Shown here piece after piece: positions 45,062 through 54,413 of a stretch of 64,000 nt of DNA; positions within the stretch are counted from its first letter, which is position 1, and each line of letters begins with the position of its first letter. The position numbers were made by a program, and so were the translations under genes. The DNA is taken from NCBI RefSeq assembly GCF_018310695.1, contig NZ_JAGXCY010000026.1, forward strand, positions 1 to 64,000, written 5' to 3'. A model generated the notes under the pieces. That model saw only the letters and a program-made list of their open reading frames with translations. It did no database searches and was not told where the DNA came from. The stretch is from Paenibacillus sp. Marseille-Q4541. GTDB lineage: Bacteria > Bacillota > Bacilli > Paenibacillales > Paenibacillaceae.

Positions 45062-45864
45062 TGGCGATTCAGCTGATAGATGGACATCACGCTAAAGTCA
45101 AAGGAATCTTGTTCGATAAAGATGGTACCCTGCTGAACTTTATTTCTCTATGGGGTAGCTGGTGCGAGATACTCATACATCAAGTGAATAAGAGAATAGA
45201 AGAGCGGATTCCGGTGCATCCTTCATTGGCTTCTCTCCCTTCCATTTTTGGAGTTATTTGCGATGAGCAAGGGAAAATCGTGGATTATGATACTGAAGGA
45301 TTGTTATCTACAGGGACTATGGCGGACATGCAGAGTGTGATCATTCATTATAGCGAGCAAGCAGGAATTGGTAACGCTGAAGCACATGTCATTGCTTACG
45401 AGAGCATGAAAGAAGCCTATCAAGGAATTGAGCGATCTCGTCCCGTGCAAGCACGCGCAAATATTATGGATGTATTAGCGCAGTGTCGCAAACAGGGAGT
45501 GTTGTTAGCAGTAGTTACCGCTGATGAGACGGATGATGCGGTTAAGCATCTGGAGTGGCTTGGGCTCAGTAATTATTTTGAGACCATTGTAGGTACCGAT
45601 CAGGTACGGCAAGGCAAGCCAAGCCCTGATATGATTTATCTGGCTTGCGAACGACTAGGCATATTACCTTCAGAAGTTGCAGTCATAGGGGACACCGATT
45701 CTGATATGCAAATGGGCAAGGCGGCAGGAGTTGCTATCACAGTAGCGATATTTCCGGAAGACAAAGCAGAAACAAGGATAGGGAGAAATCTAATGCCTTA
45801 CCGCAACGCAGACGTTCTTATTACTTCATATATTCAGTTATTAGCTGGATTAAAAATGAAGTGA
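45061..45864 (+). CDS. HAD family phosphatase
   Basis: A 267-residue HAD hydrolase with motif I LFDKDGTLLN, motif II threonine in VVTADETD, motif III lysine in QGKPSPD and motif IV IGDTDSDM. The cap region (about 25-110) is helical. Its ATG overlaps the phnD stop, so it is co-translated. It may dephosphorylate the imported compound. It lacks an obvious cap lysine in the position needed by phosphonatase (PhnX), so C-P cleavage is not claimed. Confidence 0.88.
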   Translation: MAIQLIDGHHAKVKGILFDKDGTLLNFISLWGSWCEILIHQVNKRIEERIPVHPSLASLPSIFGVICDEQGKIVDYDTEGLLSTGTMADMQSVIIHYSEQAGIGNAEAHVIAYESMKEAYQGIERSRPVQARANIMDVLAQCRKQGVLLAVVTADETDDAVKHLEWLGLSNYFETIVGTDQVRQGKPSPDMIYLACERLGILPSEVAVIGDTDSDMQMGKAAGVAITVAIFPEDKAETRIGRNLMPYRNADVLITSYIQLLAGLKMK

Positions 45865-45978
45865 TTAGTTATTTCTTGAATAGCCCTTTCTTACAAACAA
45901 GATGAAGCTGCCATTTTATTCGTTGCGATTTCACACGTGTATGACATTCTGCAGCTAACAAAGAAAAAAGGAGCCTTT

Positions 45979-46794
45979 ATGACAACTTTATTAACTTTGG
46001 ATAAAGTATCCAAACAGTATGGGCGGGATAGCTGGGCCTTGAAAGATGTTAGCTTTTCGGTTAAAAGCGGAGCTTTTGTCTCCATTATCGGACCTTCAGG
46101 TGCTGGGAAATCGACGATGCTTCGCTGCATTAATCGCATGATTGAACCAAGTGAAGGTAGTATTCAGTTCCAAGGTAAAGAGACGACGTCACTGAAACGC
46201 AAAGAATTGCGCCAGATGCGAACAGGTATAGGTATGGTGTTCCAACACTTTAATTTGGTAGAGCGATTAAGCGTTATAGAAAACGTATTGCATGGTAGAT
46301 TAGGATACAAAAATCCGTTAACAGGCGCATTAGGCATCTACACCGAAGCGGAGAAACGAGAGGCACAGGAGATTCTTCATGCGCTAGGGTTAGGTGAGTT
46401 TATGTTCAAGCGCTGTGACCAGCTAAGTGGAGGACAAAAGCAGCGAGTAGGCATTGCTAGGGCGCTAGTACAAAATCCCAAGTTGCTGTTGTGTGATGAG
46501 CCGATAGCCTCGCTTGATCCTAATGCATCCAAAGTAATTATGGATCATTTGCGGTCCATCACAACGAAGATGGGGATTTCGGTTTTGGTTAATCTGCATC
46601 AGGTAGATGTTGCATTGAACTATTCAGATTCTATTATTGGCGTGAACAGAGGCAAAATCGTCTTTAATGGTGCACCGGAGCAGCTTACACAAGATCGCAT
46701 TCATCATATTTATGGTTCAGAGGCCGGTGAATTAATTATGGATTTGTCTGAGCATCGCAGGGGGGAGACAACAACGTCCTATGAATTTGGATAG
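45979..46794 (+). CDS. phnC: PhnC-like ABC transporter ATPase
   Basis: A 271-residue ABC ATPase. Walker A is GPSGAGKST, the signature LSGGQKQR, Walker B LLLCDEPIASLD, and the switch histidine in VNLHQVDVA. MVFQHFNLVERLSVIENVLH with a following GRLGY is typical of PhnC. ATG 45979 follows AAAAGGAG; an upstream in-frame start has no ribosome site. It energises the two PhnE permeases. About 115 bases separate it from the HAD gene. Confidence 0.93.
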   Translation: MTTLLTLDKVSKQYGRDSWALKDVSFSVKSGAFVSIIGPSGAGKSTMLRCINRMIEPSEGSIQFQGKETTSLKRKELRQMRTGIGMVFQHFNLVERLSVIENVLHGRLGYKNPLTGALGIYTEAEKREAQEILHALGLGEFMFKRCDQLSGGQKQRVGIARALVQNPKLLLCDEPIASLDPNASKVIMDHLRSITTKMGISVLVNLHQVDVALNYSDSIIGVNRGKIVFNGAPEQLTQDRIHHIYGSEAGELIMDLSEHRRGETTTSYEFG

Positions 46795-47569
46795 ATATAT
46801 CGCAAGAAAACGAATCAGTCTGCTGCTCCTGATCGGCCTCCTGCTAACGATTAGCTGGATTGCGTCTATATTGACAAAGTTTGATCCTTTACAAGGATTA
46901 AGCGCTTTTCCACAAGCGGTGGGATGGGCCTTTCAGAACTTTTATCCCGATGCCAAGTCGCTGGAGAGACTTCCGCAAATTTTGCCTAGACTTTGGGATA
47001 CGATACTTCTTTCTACCGCTGCTGCTGCAGTAGGCGCTATGGTAGCTATCGTATTTGCAGTATTGGGCTCAGCGACAACAAGAGTGAATGGATTTTTTAG
47101 TGCAGCATGTCGCCTCATTGCGACCTTGTTTCGGAATATTGATGTGTCCGTATGGTCGATGGTGCTCCTATTTTCCTTCGGACAAAGCGGTATGACGGGT
47201 TTTCTGGCTTTGTTCTTCGCAAGCTTTGGCTTTCTTACTCGCGCATTTATGGAAACAATTGATGAGGTAAGCGCAAGCTCAGTAGAAGCGTTGAAAGCGT
47301 CGGGATCAGGTTATCTCTCTGTTGTGTGTCGTTCGGTTATTCCTTCGACTGCCCCTCAGATGATGAGCTGGCTGCTCTATATGGTTGAAACAAATATCCG
47401 CAGCGCTACCTTAGTCGGTCTTTTGACAGGGACAGGCATCGGTTTTTCATTTGACCTGTATTATAAGAGTCTTAACTATAATTCTGCTAGTCTTGTCGTC
47501 ATCTTGATCATTATTGCCATCGTCACCATTGAACTAGCATCGAACGCGATTCGCAAATTGATCAAATAG
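46781..47569 (+). CDS. phnE: PhnE-like ABC permease 1
   Basis: A 262-residue permease with six hydrophobic helices. The coupling loop reads ASSVEALKASGSGYLSVVCR, the typical EAA motif, and VVCRSVIPSTAPQMMSWLLY follows. The start lies within the last codons of phnC, behind GGGGGGAG, giving translational coupling. It pairs with the second PhnE. Confidence 0.92.
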   Translation: MNLDRYIARKRISLLLLIGLLLTISWIASILTKFDPLQGLSAFPQAVGWAFQNFYPDAKSLERLPQILPRLWDTILLSTAAAAVGAMVAIVFAVLGSATTRVNGFFSAACRLIATLFRNIDVSVWSMVLLFSFGQSGMTGFLALFFASFGFLTRAFMETIDEVSASSVEALKASGSGYLSVVCRSVIPSTAPQMMSWLLYMVETNIRSATLVGLLTGTGIGFSFDLYYKSLNYNSASLVVILIIIAIVTIELASNAIRKLIK

Positions 47570-47584
47570 AAAGGTGGGTTTACC

Positions 47585-48463
47585 ATTCATCTTCAGCCAG
47601 TTAATAAAGGAGTGCTAGGGAACGATACAAGCGGCAAGCCAATGCCGCTTAAGAAGAAGCCGTTCGATTTCTCTGGATTTATTATGAAATCAACCCTACT
47701 TATTATTGCTGTTCTTACGATCTATACACTCATGAGCATGGATAGTAAGAATGTTTCTTTCGTAGAGGGCGTTCAGAAAACGGTTAGCAACTTTGGCAGC
47801 ATGTTCGGCGAGTCACATTTCAAGCATCTTACTTTCATAAATGCAGCTTATTCAGCTCTTATAACCGTTGGATTGGGTGTTATTACGACTTTGATCGGAG
47901 CGGTTATTGCGCTTGGAACGGGTTTGCTCGCTGCTCGCAATATTACGGGCGGCACTGTATCTCAAGCGGTCAAAGCGATTATGGCTGTCATTCGAGCTGT
48001 ACCAACGATCTTGTGGGTGCTGATCTTTGCCGTGTCATCCGGTCTTGGTAGCGTAGCAGCCGTTATCGGCATGACCTTTCATACCGTTAGTTACTTGACG
48101 AAGGCGTATGCCGAGTCATTTGAGGAGCTAGACCCAGGTATGCTTGAAGCGTTGAAGGGAACTGGCGCGAGCCGACTACAAATTGTATTCCAAGCGGTTC
48201 TTCCGTCCTCATTGACGTATATCCTGTCATGGACATTTCTTCGTCTAGAGATTAACTTCTCTAACGCATTAGCAATGGGCGCCGCTGCAGGCGCAGGTGG
48301 AATTGGCTACGATATGTATATGGCAAGTTCACTTTACTTCGATATTCGTGAGATGGGAACACTTACGTATTTTATTTTGTTTTTCGCTATTTCTGTAGAA
48401 CTAGTGTCTACCAAACTCAAGAAGTATTTAAAGATCGGCGACATGAAATTCAAGCAAATATAG
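47585..48463 (+). CDS. phnE: PhnE-like ABC permease 2, apparent ATT start
   Basis: A 283-292-residue permease related to PhnE 1, with the EAA loop LEALKGTGASRLQIVFQAVL. The start is unusual. The best ribosome site, AAAGGTGG at 47570-47577, sits seven bases before an in-frame ATT at 47585, and an in-frame stop lies just upstream at 47567. The next candidate, GTG 47612, has AAGGAG directly abutting it with no spacing, and ATG 47642 has no ribosome site. ATT is known as a rare start codon (infC). The transmembrane part begins well after all three choices, so function is not affected. Confidence 0.88.
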   Translation: MHLQPVNKGVLGNDTSGKPMPLKKKPFDFSGFIMKSTLLIIAVLTIYTLMSMDSKNVSFVEGVQKTVSNFGSMFGESHFKHLTFINAAYSALITVGLGVITTLIGAVIALGTGLLAARNITGGTVSQAVKAIMAVIRAVPTILWVLIFAVSSGLGSVAAVIGMTFHTVSYLTKAYAESFEELDPGMLEALKGTGASRLQIVFQAVLPSSLTYILSWTFLRLEINFSNALAMGAAAGAGGIGYDMYMASSLYFDIREMGTLTYFILFFAISVELVSTKLKKYLKIGDMKFKQI

Positions 48464-48559
48464 AGATTTAACACGTGAAAATCGCAGATTGAGCAATGCT
48501 TATCATTTCGAAAAGAGCGGAGTAATCCTTTATTTTCAATATGAAAGGAGATTTGGCAA

Positions 48560-49624
48560 ATGAACCAAAAAAGAAACCGGAAATCGCTTTGTTTTATCGG
48601 TTATTTTACTTTTGTTATCATGTTGGTTTTCAGCTTGACTGCAACATCTTTTGTACCTGTTGCTGATGCAGCTGCAGGCCAGACGTTAACATTGGACAAA
48701 CTCCAGTATTTCAAGGGCGAATCTATTACGTTATCTTACACAGGTGCTGGTGCAAATGGGACGGATTGGGTCGGCATCTACAAAACCGGAGACGTTCCTC
48801 CAGGAGCGGGTGTATCGCTGAGATGGGTTTATTTAAAGTCGGGAGACGGGGAATCTAGTCTCAGCAATGGGCTGGCGCCTGGCACTTATGATGCGCTTTT
48901 CATGCTCGATGACGGGTATGAGATCGTGGATCGTAAGACATTCGAAGTCGTTGAACGCGTTCCTGTTAACGGGGTGACGCTTGATCAACAGGACATCATC
49001 TTGTCTGAAGGTGAAACCAGAATATTAACGGCTATGGTTACGCCGGCTAATGCAAATGATACCCAGGTTTCGTGGACAAGCAGCGATCCTGCTGTAGTAT
49101 CTGTAACCTCAACTGGTGACAGCGCTTCCGCTTCACTGATCGGCAACAGTGCTGGAAAGGCAACAGTGACGGTCATGACTTCAGATGGAAATTTTACGTC
49201 TTCCGCTGATGTGACAGTAGAGCCAGAACTGATGTTACAGAGCCTAATCGAAAGCGCTCAGGCCAAATACGATGCAGCAGTGGAAGGAAATGAGGACGGG
49301 CTATATACGCCTGGATCCAAAGCTCGATTGCAATTAGCAATCGAAGCAGCGAATGGGATAGCAAACGATTCAAATGCTACAAAGGAGCAGATAGATATCG
49401 CGAAAACTGAATTGAGAAGGGCCATTCAAGAGTTTGACAAGAAGAGAATCACCGCAGATGTCAATGGAGATGGAAGAATCTCTATTGGAGACTTAGCTAT
49501 TGTTGCAGGGGGAAGCGGTAAACAACAAGGTCAAGAGAACTGGATTGAAAACGCGGATGTGAATCATGACGGTAAGGTTGATACGCTAGACCTTGAAATG
49601 GTAGCCAAAGCGATTCTGCAATGA
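48560..49624 (+). CDS. Secreted dockerin protein with phosphatase-associated Ig-like, Big2 and helical domains
   Basis: A 354-residue exported protein. Residues 1-38 form a signal peptide ending ADA-AAG. About 40-135 is an Ig-like domain (YFKGESITLSYTGAGANGTD; DWVGIYKTGDVPPG) of the kind seen on secreted metallophosphoesterases. About 137-220 is a Big2 domain (VNGVTLDQQDIILSEGET). About 225-295 is a helical FIVAR-like segment. Residues 299-354 are a type I dockerin with two full calcium loops, DVNGDGRISIGD and DVNHDGKVDTLD. It has no catalytic domain of its own. The next gene encodes a cohesin, so the two proteins probably dock together at the surface. AAAGGAG precedes the ATG. Confidence 0.85.
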   Translation: MNQKRNRKSLCFIGYFTFVIMLVFSLTATSFVPVADAAAGQTLTLDKLQYFKGESITLSYTGAGANGTDWVGIYKTGDVPPGAGVSLRWVYLKSGDGESSLSNGLAPGTYDALFMLDDGYEIVDRKTFEVVERVPVNGVTLDQQDIILSEGETRILTAMVTPANANDTQVSWTSSDPAVVSVTSTGDSASASLIGNSAGKATVTVMTSDGNFTSSADVTVEPELMLQSLIESAQAKYDAAVEGNEDGLYTPGSKARLQLAIEAANGIANDSNATKEQIDIAKTELRRAIQEFDKKRITADVNGDGRISIGDLAIVAGGSGKQQGQENWIENADVNHDGKVDTLDLEMVAKAILQ

Positions 49625-49731
49625 AAATGGGTAATACTGCTGTATATCGTATCTACAGCTGCGTTACAGTCGATGGTATATTCGGACTTTTTTTGATAGT
49701 TCTAACTTGAATATATGGAGGTTTTTCTGTA

Positions 49732-52700
49732 ATGAACAGAATTTTATCTGTTTCGCTCATAGTAACGATGCTATTCGCTATGCTATCCAACAGTGCATAC
49801 GCAGAAATCAATACTACTAGCGCGAATGCCAACAATCTTATTACATCGATTACATTCGATAATAATTTGAAGGACGATACAAATCAAAAGGATTTGATAG
49901 CACATGGGAATTATAGTTATGTAGACGGTGTATTACCAGGAACCAAAGCGCTACATTTACAAGGCGGGAACGGCAATTATGTCAGCACGTCGGAAAGTTT
50001 GAATTTTGGTGAAGAGAATTTTACTGTATCCTTCTGGTATAAAGGCGACACGAACAAGAATCAGGTCATCTTATCCAACAAAGATTTCAGTAACGGCTCT
50101 AATTCAGGCTGGGCGATCTACACTTCAGCTAATTCGATTCATATGAATTTTGGATTCCCAACCTCCAAAGAAAAGAACATTTCTTTGGGACGCAACACAT
50201 TTGATGCTTCTGATTGGCGTTATGTTACTTATGTGGTTGACCGAGAAAAATTGCTTGCCTCGATGTATATTGATGGTTACGCAATGGCTGAAACGACGCT
50301 GAAGCTTGGATCGCTAGATACAGCGAACCCATTAAATATTGGTTCCGACGGATTGGGCAACCTTGGCGGGAATGCATTCGCTATCTCGGAGTTGAAAATT
50401 TGGAAAAGTGCGCTTAGCAGCGATATCGTTCAAGCGAATTATAATAGTTACTCTGAAAATAAAGTGGATTTGACAGCACTTCACAAGACGGTAGCAGAAG
50501 CCAATGCAATCATAGCAGGAGGACTTGGCAACGGCTATAGTAAAACCGATTTTGATTATTTGAAAAAGGTGTTTACGACCGCGAATACGGTTGCAACAAC
50601 GCAAAAAGAAAAATTATTTACTCAGGAAACCATCAGTTATTACGAACGTGAACTAACCAATGCCATTTTTATCTATCAAAAAAGCGATAAAACAGTTACT
50701 CCAGCAGATTTAAATATGATTGTGAACAGTGATACGGAGATCAGTGGTAATCCAGCTGCAATTGCGCGGGTGGAAGATGATTTTAGAAAAAGCTTGAAAG
50801 TATTCTCGCAAGCCGACATTATGTTGATTCCTGGTGACGTTACTGGCGGTAACAATGCGATCGAATATCTGTGGATGAATGAACTGACAAATGTCTACAA
50901 CAAACTGAAAGATGAAGGCTTATTTGATAATATCGCGCTGTATTTGGTAAGAGGGAACCATGATATGGGCGGCGCCGAAAAATTAATTCCTGTTGGTTCA
51001 GCTGGCGCATGGAACGAATCAACGCAATCATATGATAATAATTTCTTTAACGATGCTTATCGGGTCAAGGTAAAAGGATATAATCTTGTTGTTTTTGACG
51101 GAAACTATGACAATAATAACACGTCAGGCAAAGCTAAAAATTTCCTTGATCAAATTACTAAAGAACCGGATTACGATCCAACAAAACCGATATTTGTATC
51201 TTCTCACTTCCCTATAAGCGGAACCAATTGGGGATCGGGATGGAGCACCGCTGGAAGTAATAATGTAGGTAAATATATTGCTGACAATAATTTGTCACAG
51301 GTGGTATATGTGTCAGGTCATACACATTACGATCCGACCGACGAACGTTCTCTCTATCAGGGTGCGGCTTCGTACTTCGATGCTGGTTCGACGAATTATT
51401 CTAGTTATATTGATGCCGGTCCTTACGGTGGATACATTGAAGGGGACTATATCAAATACAATACTACTCCTCGTATCTCAAATTTAATTGAGGTTTATGG
51501 TACAAAAGTTATCATCAAACATTATAATTTAGCCACAGAAGAATTTGTAGGTGTACCTTCAGTAGTCAACGTTGGCGAAGGCAAAGATGCCTTTACGTAT
51601 AGCAAAAGCGATACAAGAGAGCTCATTGCTCCGCAATTTGATGAGGAACTTAAGGTTAAATCCTTTGAAAACAACGAACTTACTTTTACAATGAAGCAAG
51701 CAAGTGACAATGTACGTGTGTTGGAATACAATATTCAGTTGATCAACAAGCTTACAGGAGAAGTGGACAAATCATTTAATAGTCTTTCGCTGCCGCTAGA
51801 CAAGCCATTTGATGAATATAGGGAATACAAGCTGACAGGTTTGTCGCCGATTACTCCATATACACTCCGAGTATTCGCAGCGGATTCCATGTATAACCGC
51901 TCGGTGCAGGACTTTGACATTGCACCTCAAGGTGTAAATTTAGAGAGCATCACTGCACCTGTGAACAAAACTGGAGTAGCCGTTGGAGTGGAGAAGACAG
52001 CAGATGCTCTAGGTTTACCGAAAATGGTAAAATTAGTTACCGATGGTGGAGATGGCGAAGCAAAAGTAACATGGGATGTAGAGTCATCGAAATATGATCC
52101 TGCTTTAATGGCTGTACAGACTTTTACTGTGAATGGAACGGTAACTTTGCCAGATGGAGTTGCAAATCCGAATAACGTACCTTTGACAACAAGCATGAAC
52201 GTAACTGTTGAAAAAGTCCCTCAGTCGCAAATGACGGCAACAGCTACAAGTGAGGAAACGGTTGGTGAAGACAATTCTGCATCTTTGGCGATTGACGGAA
52301 ACTCACAAACATTTTGGCATACAAAGTGGGATAAATCTGATGTGCTTCCTCAATCAATCACATTAAACCTTGGAGGAACTTACAACATTAACAAGTTGAC
52401 CTATTTACCGAGGTCATCAGCCGTTAATGGGATTATAACCGCTTATCATATCTATGTGAGTACGGATGGAGAGACCTTTACCAAGGTTGCAAGTGGAGAT
52501 TGGGCAAAGGACAATGCAGAAAAAGTAGCGAATTTTGATCCAATCGATGCTTCATTTATCAAGCTTGAAGCAGCGGAAGGTGCAAATGGCTGGGCATCTG
52601 CTGCAGAGATCAACGTATTTTTGGAGCCGGGAATTTCTGAAAAGCCACACACGGTTATTACCGGACCAGATCAGGTGAGCACTGGCGAAACGTTCGATGT

Positions 52701-54090
52701 AACGATGGGACTGAACAACGTCACACAAAGCGTGTACCAGTCGGTGTATGCACAAGATTTGACGCTTCACTATGATCCAGCGATTTTGCAACTTGAATCG
52801 ATCACATCACTGAAGGACGGATTTGAGGTTATCGAACAAAAGGAGACAGCCCCGGGACAAATTCGGATTATGACAGCCACTGTGGGTTCGAACGTGCCTG
52901 CCCAAGGCGATTTGCTTGCATTCAAATTTATTGCCAAAGCTGCAACGCAAGCTTCAGCTAAGACGATAGTATTGATCGATAATGTTGTCATTGCCAACGA
53001 ACAAGGGAAAGAGCTGCCGGTAGCTGGTGCCTCCCATGAGGTAACCGTGTCCGAGGACGGCGGTCAAGTGGGCAAAATTCCTGCTGTACCTACAGGTTTG
53101 AAAGCAACAACAGCAAGTAGGTCACAAATCAATGTTACGTGGAACAATTCAGCTGATGCAACAGGTTATGACTTGATGGTAGATGGGGAGATTCATACAG
53201 ATGTTGTAAATCCATTCACACACAAAAGTCTTGCAGCAAACACAAGCCATACCTATAAGGTGAGAGCTAAAAATTCGGCAGGAACGAGTGAATGGAGTAC
53301 TCAGGTAATTGAAGTCACTCAGAGTAATACGTCACCGGCACCTGAACCAACGCCTGAGCCTACACCTACACCTGAGCCACCGACTACAACTACACCTGAC
53401 CCAGTACCTACACCGGTACCTACCGATAATGTATTCAACAGCAATATAATTAATGAAGTACACTTAATTGAGGCGATTAGGTCCAAGGTAGAGGAAGCCA
53501 AGAAGTCTAATGTTAAGATTGACCTGGCAGACTTGAAAGGACACTGGGCTAAAACGACTTTTACTACGTTTGTGAAGTTGCAAATGATCGTTGGGTTTGA
53601 GGATGGCACGTACCGTCCAAACGGTCAAACTACACGAGCTGAGTTCGCAGCTATCATCGCCCGTGTATTCGATATCAACGGCGGCGACGCTAAAGATGCT
53701 GCTGAACTGAGCTATATTAACAGTCACTGGGCTAAAACCGAGATTCATAATCTTGCAAGAGTAGGTATTATTAACGGATACGGAGATGGAACTTTCAAAC
53801 CGAACAAAACGATCAGCCGTGAAGAAATGGTCATCATTCTGTCCCGTATTGTCAACTTGACTGATGTTGACAAAGATGGTTCAAAAGGTGATTTCACGGA
53901 TATGTCAAACGCAAGCCCTTTTGCAGTGAATAGTATTAAAGATGCTGCACAAGCTGGCATTATCAACGGCATGCCAAATGGGGGATTTGATCCGAAAGGA
54001 ACCTCCACACGTGCTGAAGCTTTGACGATCATTGCGAATGCATTGAAGCTTAATCCGCAAATTAAAACAATCTTAAACAGCTTGAACTAA
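49732..54090 (+). CDS. SLH-anchored metallophosphoesterase with LamG, discoidin, cohesin and FN3 modules
   Basis: A 1452-residue surface protein. In order: signal peptide (1-25, ending AYA), LamG-like lectin domain (about 35-240), helical linker, calcineurin-like phosphoesterase (about 330-620), an Ig-like pair including a Big4 type (about 640-830), discoidin F5/8C domain (830-965), cohesin (about 970-1110; VSTGETFDVTMGLNNV), FN3 (1118-1200), proline/threonine linker (1200-1235) and three SLH repeats (from about 1264, 1325 and 1386). Phosphoesterase motifs are IPGDVTGG, VRGNHDMG, SSHFPISG and VSGHTHYD; the first motif is NSDTE in place of a D-x-H. It sits downstream of the Phn transporter and the dockerin protein, implying capture and hydrolysis of phosphate esters at the cell wall. 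Confidence 0.9.
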   Translation: MNRILSVSLIVTMLFAMLSNSAYAEINTTSANANNLITSITFDNNLKDDTNQKDLIAHGNYSYVDGVLPGTKALHLQGGNGNYVSTSESLNFGEENFTVSFWYKGDTNKNQVILSNKDFSNGSNSGWAIYTSANSIHMNFGFPTSKEKNISLGRNTFDASDWRYVTYVVDREKLLASMYIDGYAMAETTLKLGSLDTANPLNIGSDGLGNLGGNAFAISELKIWKSALSSDIVQANYNSYSENKVDLTALHKTVAEANAIIAGGLGNGYSKTDFDYLKKVFTTANTVATTQKEKLFTQETISYYERELTNAIFIYQKSDKTVTPADLNMIVNSDTEISGNPAAIARVEDDFRKSLKVFSQADIMLIPGDVTGGNNAIEYLWMNELTNVYNKLKDEGLFDNIALYLVRGNHDMGGAEKLIPVGSAGAWNESTQSYDNNFFNDAYRVKVKGYNLVVFDGNYDNNNTSGKAKNFLDQITKEPDYDPTKPIFVSSHFPISGTNWGSGWSTAGSNNVGKYIADNNLSQVVYVSGHTHYDPTDERSLYQGAASYFDAGSTNYSSYIDAGPYGGYIEGDYIKYNTTPRISNLIEVYGTKVIIKHYNLATEEFVGVPSVVNVGEGKDAFTYSKSDTRELIAPQFDEELKVKSFENNELTFTMKQASDNVRVLEYNIQLINKLTGEVDKSFNSLSLPLDKPFDEYREYKLTGLSPITPYTLRVFAADSMYNRSVQDFDIAPQGVNLESITAPVNKTGVAVGVEKTADALGLPKMVKLVTDGGDGEAKVTWDVESSKYDPALMAVQTFTVNGTVTLPDGVANPNNVPLTTSMNVTVEKVPQSQMTATATSEETVGEDNSASLAIDGNSQTFWHTKWDKSDVLPQSITLNLGGTYNINKLTYLPRSSAVNGIITAYHIYVSTDGETFTKVASGDWAKDNAEKVANFDPIDASFIKLEAAEGANGWASAAEINVFLEPGISEKPHTVITGPDQVSTGETFDVTMGLNNVTQSVYQSVYAQDLTLHYDPAILQLESITSLKDGFEVIEQKETAPGQIRIMTATVGSNVPAQGDLLAFKFIAKAATQASAKTIVLIDNVVIANEQGKELPVAGASHEVTVSEDGGQVGKIPAVPTGLKATTASRSQINVTWNNSADATGYDLMVDGEIHTDVVNPFTHKSLAANTSHTYKVRAKNSAGTSEWSTQVIEVTQSNTSPAPEPTPEPTPTPEPPTTTTPDPVPTPVPTDNVFNSNIINEVHLIEAIRSKVEEAKKSNVKIDLADLKGHWAKTTFTTFVKLQMIVGFEDGTYRPNGQTTRAEFAAIIARVFDINGGDAKDAAELSYINSHWAKTEIHNLARVGIINGYGDGTFKPNKTISREEMVIILSRIVNLTDVDKDGSKGDFTDMSNASPFAVNSIKDAAQAGIINGMPNGGFDPKGTSTRAEALTIIANALKLNPQIKTILNSLN

Positions 54091-54413
54091 TCCTCTCTGA
54101 TGGGGAAGCGAAGTGTCTCCTTAAAGTTAGACAGGTTACATCATTAGGTAACTTGTTGGGCATGAGTTCGGTATATTACCGGACTTATGCCTTTTGTTTT
54201 TTTGTTAAAGATTCACAATCTTTTTCAGTAGCTATTAGGCAGTATAGTTTAGTTATAACTAATGTTTCTATTGTGATATCACAAAACTATATGTAAAATT
54301 ATGGACAAATTAAATAAACTGAGGTTGGGATATCGCTTATCTACTACTGACAATTTTTAGATGGTGCGTACTGGATTCTTTCGCTTTTATAGTTAGTAAC
54401 TTAAGGAGGAGAT
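54091..54413. other. Intergenic stretch with two hairpins
   Basis: CAGGTTAC/GGTAACTTG (54131-54154) and the terminator at 54157-54203 are the only structures recognised. The rest is AT-rich and should hold the promoter of the APH-like gene. Confidence 0.4.
54157..54203 (+). terminator. Terminator of the Phn/phosphoesterase locus
   Basis: GGGCATGAGTTCGGTA pairs with TACCGGACTTATGCC (several G-T pairs), followed by TTTTGTTTTTTT. Confidence 0.85.

Noticed and set aside
53319..53609. Minus-strand frames in the SLH protein gene
   Set aside because: They are mirror readings of the proline/threonine linker and SLH codons, with no ribosome sites.
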